From Simiduia curdlanivorans (GTDB lineage: Bacteria > Pseudomonadota > Gammaproteobacteria > Pseudomonadales > Cellvibrionaceae): DNA of 64,000 nt. The position numbers were made by a program, and so were the translations under genes. The notes below the pieces were generated by a model. The model did not search any database and had not been told where the DNA came from. It was given only the letters and a program-made list of their open reading frames with translations. The DNA is taken from contig NZ_JAUFQG010000004.1 in NCBI RefSeq assembly GCF_030409605.1, positions 930,001-994,000 on the forward strand, in the 5' to 3' direction. This document shows, one piece after another, positions 61,503 through 64,000 of the stretch (position 1 is the stretch's first letter; the number at the start of each line of letters is the position of its first letter).

Positions 61503-63164
61503 TCAACTTGCTTGCGGGTTTGCCGATTTATACAGTGCTATTAACGCATTGGTGGACGGATCGAATTTTTCGATGTCCGCCTGTGTAACTAATGCTGGGT
61601 GAATTTCACTGCACAGTTGCTTGCCTAACTCGACGCCCCATTGATCAAATGCGTTGATTCCCCAGATAACCGATTGTACGAAGACTTTATGTTCGTAAAG
61701 TGCAATCAGTGCGCCGAGGGTTTCCGGGTTCAGGCTATTAACAACGAGGGTGTTGCTGGGTCTGTTGCCGGGCATGACCTTATGGTGTGCGAGTTGTTTT
61801 GCTTCGGCAGCGCTGTAACCCATGGCCTTGAACTCCGCCGCTGCTTGCGTTTCATTTTTTCCGAGCATGAGTGCCCGGCTTTGGCTTAAGCAGTTGGCAA
61901 AGAGTTGTGAGTGGTGTTGGCCTAAAGGGTTATGGGAGGTGAGTGAAACAATGAAATCCGCCGGCACAAAGCGGGTGCCTTGGTGTAACAGTTGGTGAAA
62001 AGAATGTTGGCCATTGGTGCCCACCTCGCCCCAAATCACCGGGCCTGTGTGGTGCTCTAAATAGCCGCCATGTAAGTAGGCGCCTTTGCCGTTGCTTTCC
62101 ATATCGAGCTGTTGAATATATTTCGTAAAGGCATTGAGATAGTGGTCGTAGGCTAAGATCGCCTGTGACTCAGCGCCCCAAAAATTGATATACCAAACCC
62201 CCAGCATGGCCATGATCACTGGCATATTTTCTGTAAGGGGTGCGCTGGCAAAGTGTTCGTCCATAGCTGCGGCGCCGGCGCGCAAGGCATTAAAATGATC
62301 CATGCCGCAGGCGAGGGCAATGGGCAAGCCGATAGCAGACCAAAGTGAATAGCGACCACCCACCCAATCCCACATGGGGAAGATATTGTTGGCATCTATG
62401 CCGAAGGCCTTTACCTTTTCAAGGTTCACACTAACGGCAACAAAATGTTTTGCTACGGCGGCCTCATCCGCTAGGCTCGATAGCAACCATTGGCGAGCGG
62501 AATTGGCATTGGTGAGTGTTTCGGTGGTGGTAAAGGTTTTTGACGCCACAATAAACAAGGTGCGCGCTGGGCTTAATTCTTTTAGCGTTTCGCTCAGGTC
62601 GGAGGCATCCACATTGGAGACAAAGTGCACGCGTAGACCTGGCTTATGAAAGGGCGTTAATGCCTGAGTAACCATGTTTGGGCCCAGGTCTGAGCCGCCT
62701 ATGCCGATGTTCACCACATCGGTGATGGTCTCGCCCGTGAAGCCTTGCCATTGCCCCGAATGCACGGCAGCTACGAACTCCGTCATTTGCGCGATCACGG
62801 CATCAACGTCGCGCAGATGTTCGGGCAGTTCACCTAGCTGCGAGCGCAGCGCCACGTGCAGCACTTGGCGTTTCTCGGTGCTGTTAATGGTTTCACCCCG
62901 GTACATGGCCTTGACCCGCTCAGCTAGGCCGCGCTCTTTGGCTAGTTGGGCAAGGAGCGTCAGGCCGACATCATCTATGCGGTTCTTGGCGAAATCTAGG
63001 TGGATGCCTGCAGCTTTTAAACTGTATTTTTCAGCCCGCGCTGAATCCTGTGTAAATAAATCTGCGATGGGTTGATTTGAGATGGCCTTTTGATGAGCGG
63101 CGAGCGCCGACCAGCTCGGTGCCTGATTAGGGGCCTTTGCATCGGGGTTGGTTGAATTTGTCAT
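61503..63164 (-). CDS. pgi: Glucose-6-phosphate isomerase
   Basis: 553 residues, the normal length. It interconverts glucose-6-phosphate and fructose-6-phosphate. The two signatures are visible: WVGGRYSLWSAIGL (active site region) and the C-terminal FDQWGVELGK. NIGIGGSDLGP, the phosphate site loop KTFTTTET and the catalytic Glu region EVGTNGQHSF are intact. GGGAGAGCCC precedes the ATG at 63164. Confidence 0.96.
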   Translation of the reverse strand: MTNSTNPDAKAPNQAPSWSALAAHQKAISNQPIADLFTQDSARAEKYSLKAAGIHLDFAKNRIDDVGLTLLAQLAKERGLAERVKAMYRGETINSTEKRQVLHVALRSQLGELPEHLRDVDAVIAQMTEFVAAVHSGQWQGFTGETITDVVNIGIGGSDLGPNMVTQALTPFHKPGLRVHFVSNVDASDLSETLKELSPARTLFIVASKTFTTTETLTNANSARQWLLSSLADEAAVAKHFVAVSVNLEKVKAFGIDANNIFPMWDWVGGRYSLWSAIGLPIALACGMDHFNALRAGAAAMDEHFASAPLTENMPVIMAMLGVWYINFWGAESQAILAYDHYLNAFTKYIQQLDMESNGKGAYLHGGYLEHHTGPVIWGEVGTNGQHSFHQLLHQGTRFVPADFIVSLTSHNPLGQHHSQLFANCLSQSRALMLGKNETQAAAEFKAMGYSAAEAKQLAHHKVMPGNRPSNTLVVNSLNPETLGALIALYEHKVFVQSVIWGINAFDQWGVELGKQLCSEIHPALVTQADIEKFDPSTNALIALYKSANPQAS

Positions 63165-63259
63165 GGGCTCTCCCTTTTGGCCTGCTAAACTCTGTGACTT
63201 ATTTAACGTATAAGAAAATGTTGTGCTTGTGGATATTTATCAAGCCTAGCCAGTGAGTG

Positions 63260-63310
63260 GCACCTGATTGATGGTACCCGATTAATAGTACCCGATTAAT
63301 AGTACCCGAG
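63260..63310. repeat. tandem 14-base repeat, about 3.6 units
   Basis: Units: a degenerate copy at 63260-63273, two exact copies of GTACCCGATTAATA at 63274-63287 and 63288-63301, and a partial copy GTACCCGAG at 63302-63310. It lies 79 bases before the ATG of the second MscS gene and could vary in number between strains. Confidence 0.75.
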
Positions 63311-63389
63311 ATGTTCGCCGCAAACAGCAAGGCGTGTGATTATTTAATACAATCGGCTTTTCGATCATGACAGAGGCAAGGGAACGACC

Positions 63390-64000
63390 ATGGAAAGTGA
63401 ACTCGAACAGATGACAGAAGTCTATAAAATGGCGACTGAGTTTTTAGTGAACTACAGCTTTCAGATCATTGGCGCCGTTATCATTCTGCTAATCGGGCTT
63501 TTCGTCGCCAGTAAAATTGGCAAGATAGTCCAGCGCTTGTGTTTGGCAAAAAATATTGATGTCACGCTAAGTCATTTTATTGGCAGCACGGTCAAGATTA
63601 TTGTGATTGCCATGGTGGCCATTGTAGCGCTAGGTAAGCTCGGTATCAGTGTGACGCCGTTTGTGGCGGCCATAGGCGCATTAACCTTTGGTATATCGCT
63701 GGCTGCGCAGGGCTTAATTGCCAACTACGGCGCGGGTTTCAACATTATTATTGGCCGTCCCTTTGTGGTTGGCGATACCATTTCCGTTTGTGGCGTGAGT
63801 GGCCAAGTGACGCAAGTGAAACTGGGTTTAACCAAATTGGTAAATGAAGACAATATCACCATCACAATTCCCAACAAGCATATCATTGGCGAAATATTGC
63901 ACAATTCAAACGCCTATACCTTGGTGGAGGCGTCGGTGGGCATCGCCTATGGCTCTGATCTAGACGCCGCATTAGCTGTGATTGACGCGGCGATCAAAAG
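63390..64000 (+). CDS. MscS-family mechanosensitive channel, 3' end cut by window edge
   Basis: The reading frame is open to the window edge (203 codons shown). After a short charged N-terminus there are three membrane helices (FQIIGAVIILLIGLFVAS, then IIVIAMVAIVALGKLGI) ending in the pore helix VAAIGALTFGISLAAQGLIANYGAG. The beta domain follows (GRPFVVGDTISVCGVSGQVTQVKLGLTKLVNEDNITITIPN). This is the short MscS (MscS/YggB) architecture. It is a paralogue of the channel at 46175, and AGGGAACGACC precedes the ATG. Confidence 0.9.
   Translation, partial: MESELEQMTEVYKMATEFLVNYSFQIIGAVIILLIGLFVASKIGKIVQRLCLAKNIDVTLSHFIGSTVKIIVIAMVAIVALGKLGISVTPFVAAIGALTFGISLAAQGLIANYGAGFNIIIGRPFVVGDTISVCGVSGQVTQVKLGLTKLVNEDNITITIPNKHIIGEILHNSNAYTLVEASVGIAYGSDLDAALAVIDAAIK

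Noticed and set aside
1..64000. CRISPR arrays, insertion sequences, prophage, tRNA and rRNA genes
   Set aside because: I looked for spaced direct repeats, transposase or integrase motifs and tRNA-like cloverleaf ends and saw none; only the 14-base tandem repeat at 63.3 kb stood out.

Overview
The window looks like chromosomal DNA of a free-living, probably marine, Gram-negative gammaproteobacterium. Signs are a complete type II secretion operon in gspC-N order, many lipoproteins and outer-membrane barrels, YcjX/YcjF, RlmG, DUF2058 and DUF1415 genes, and dense ATG/GTG-started operons. The mix resembles Cellvibrionales-type polysaccharide degraders, but that placement is an inference from gene content. 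I saw no rRNA, tRNA, CRISPR array, insertion sequence or phage gene.

Layout. 1-4.8 kb: ycjX (cut by the left edge) and ycjF, a long aromatic amino acid hydroxylase, and a periplasmic binding-protein-like protein. 4.8-16.9 kb: an envelope redox cluster around a divergent promoter region. The minus arm encodes an HzsA-like di-heme lipoprotein, two outer-membrane barrel proteins (one with an SH3 domain), a TlpA-type thioredoxin, a DUF4266 lipoprotein ending in a Cys-rich tail, and a DUF3570 barrel. The plus arm encodes a mono-heme protein, a LamG lipoprotein with two heme modules, and a Tat-exported DUF1501 protein. This is the best candidate for an undescribed system. 17.0-29.6 kb: gspC-D-E-F-G-H-I-J-K-L-M-N, with apbE (protein flavinylation) directly joined to gspN. 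29.8-39.0 kb: an ExbB/ExbD/ExbD/TonB-like motor with three TPR proteins and two small exported proteins. It resembles the Agl/Glt machinery of Myxococcus and ends in a strong terminator.

39.2-49.4 kb: mixed metabolic and housekeeping genes: an orphan molybdopterin oxidoreductase, a DTW-domain tRNA enzyme, a GNAT acetyltransferase, a DUF457 membrane protein, an AAA-like protein with a damaged P-loop paired with an MscS channel, a MOSC protein and prpE. 49.5-57.3 kb: an esterase, rlmG, a zinc-ribbon/HExxH membrane protein, a WYL regulator, MAPEG, DUF2058, DUF1415, a second DTW protein, a DMT exporter and a ZIP transporter. 57.3-64.0 kb: mostly minus-strand small genes (a second DMT-type exporter, CsaA, a 52-aa YqaE/Pmp3 peptide, DUF2798, VOC, SDR), then pgi. 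A second MscS channel runs off the right edge behind a short tandem repeat.

How the parts could work together. The two arms of the redox cluster share an intergenic region. Their products are nearly all exported, carry CxxCH or thiol motifs, and include barrels that could place them in the outer membrane. Together they suggest a surface or periplasmic electron-transfer or oxidative assembly. The secretion operon and the Agl-like motor are adjacent energised envelope machines, but each has its own terminator or promoter signals.
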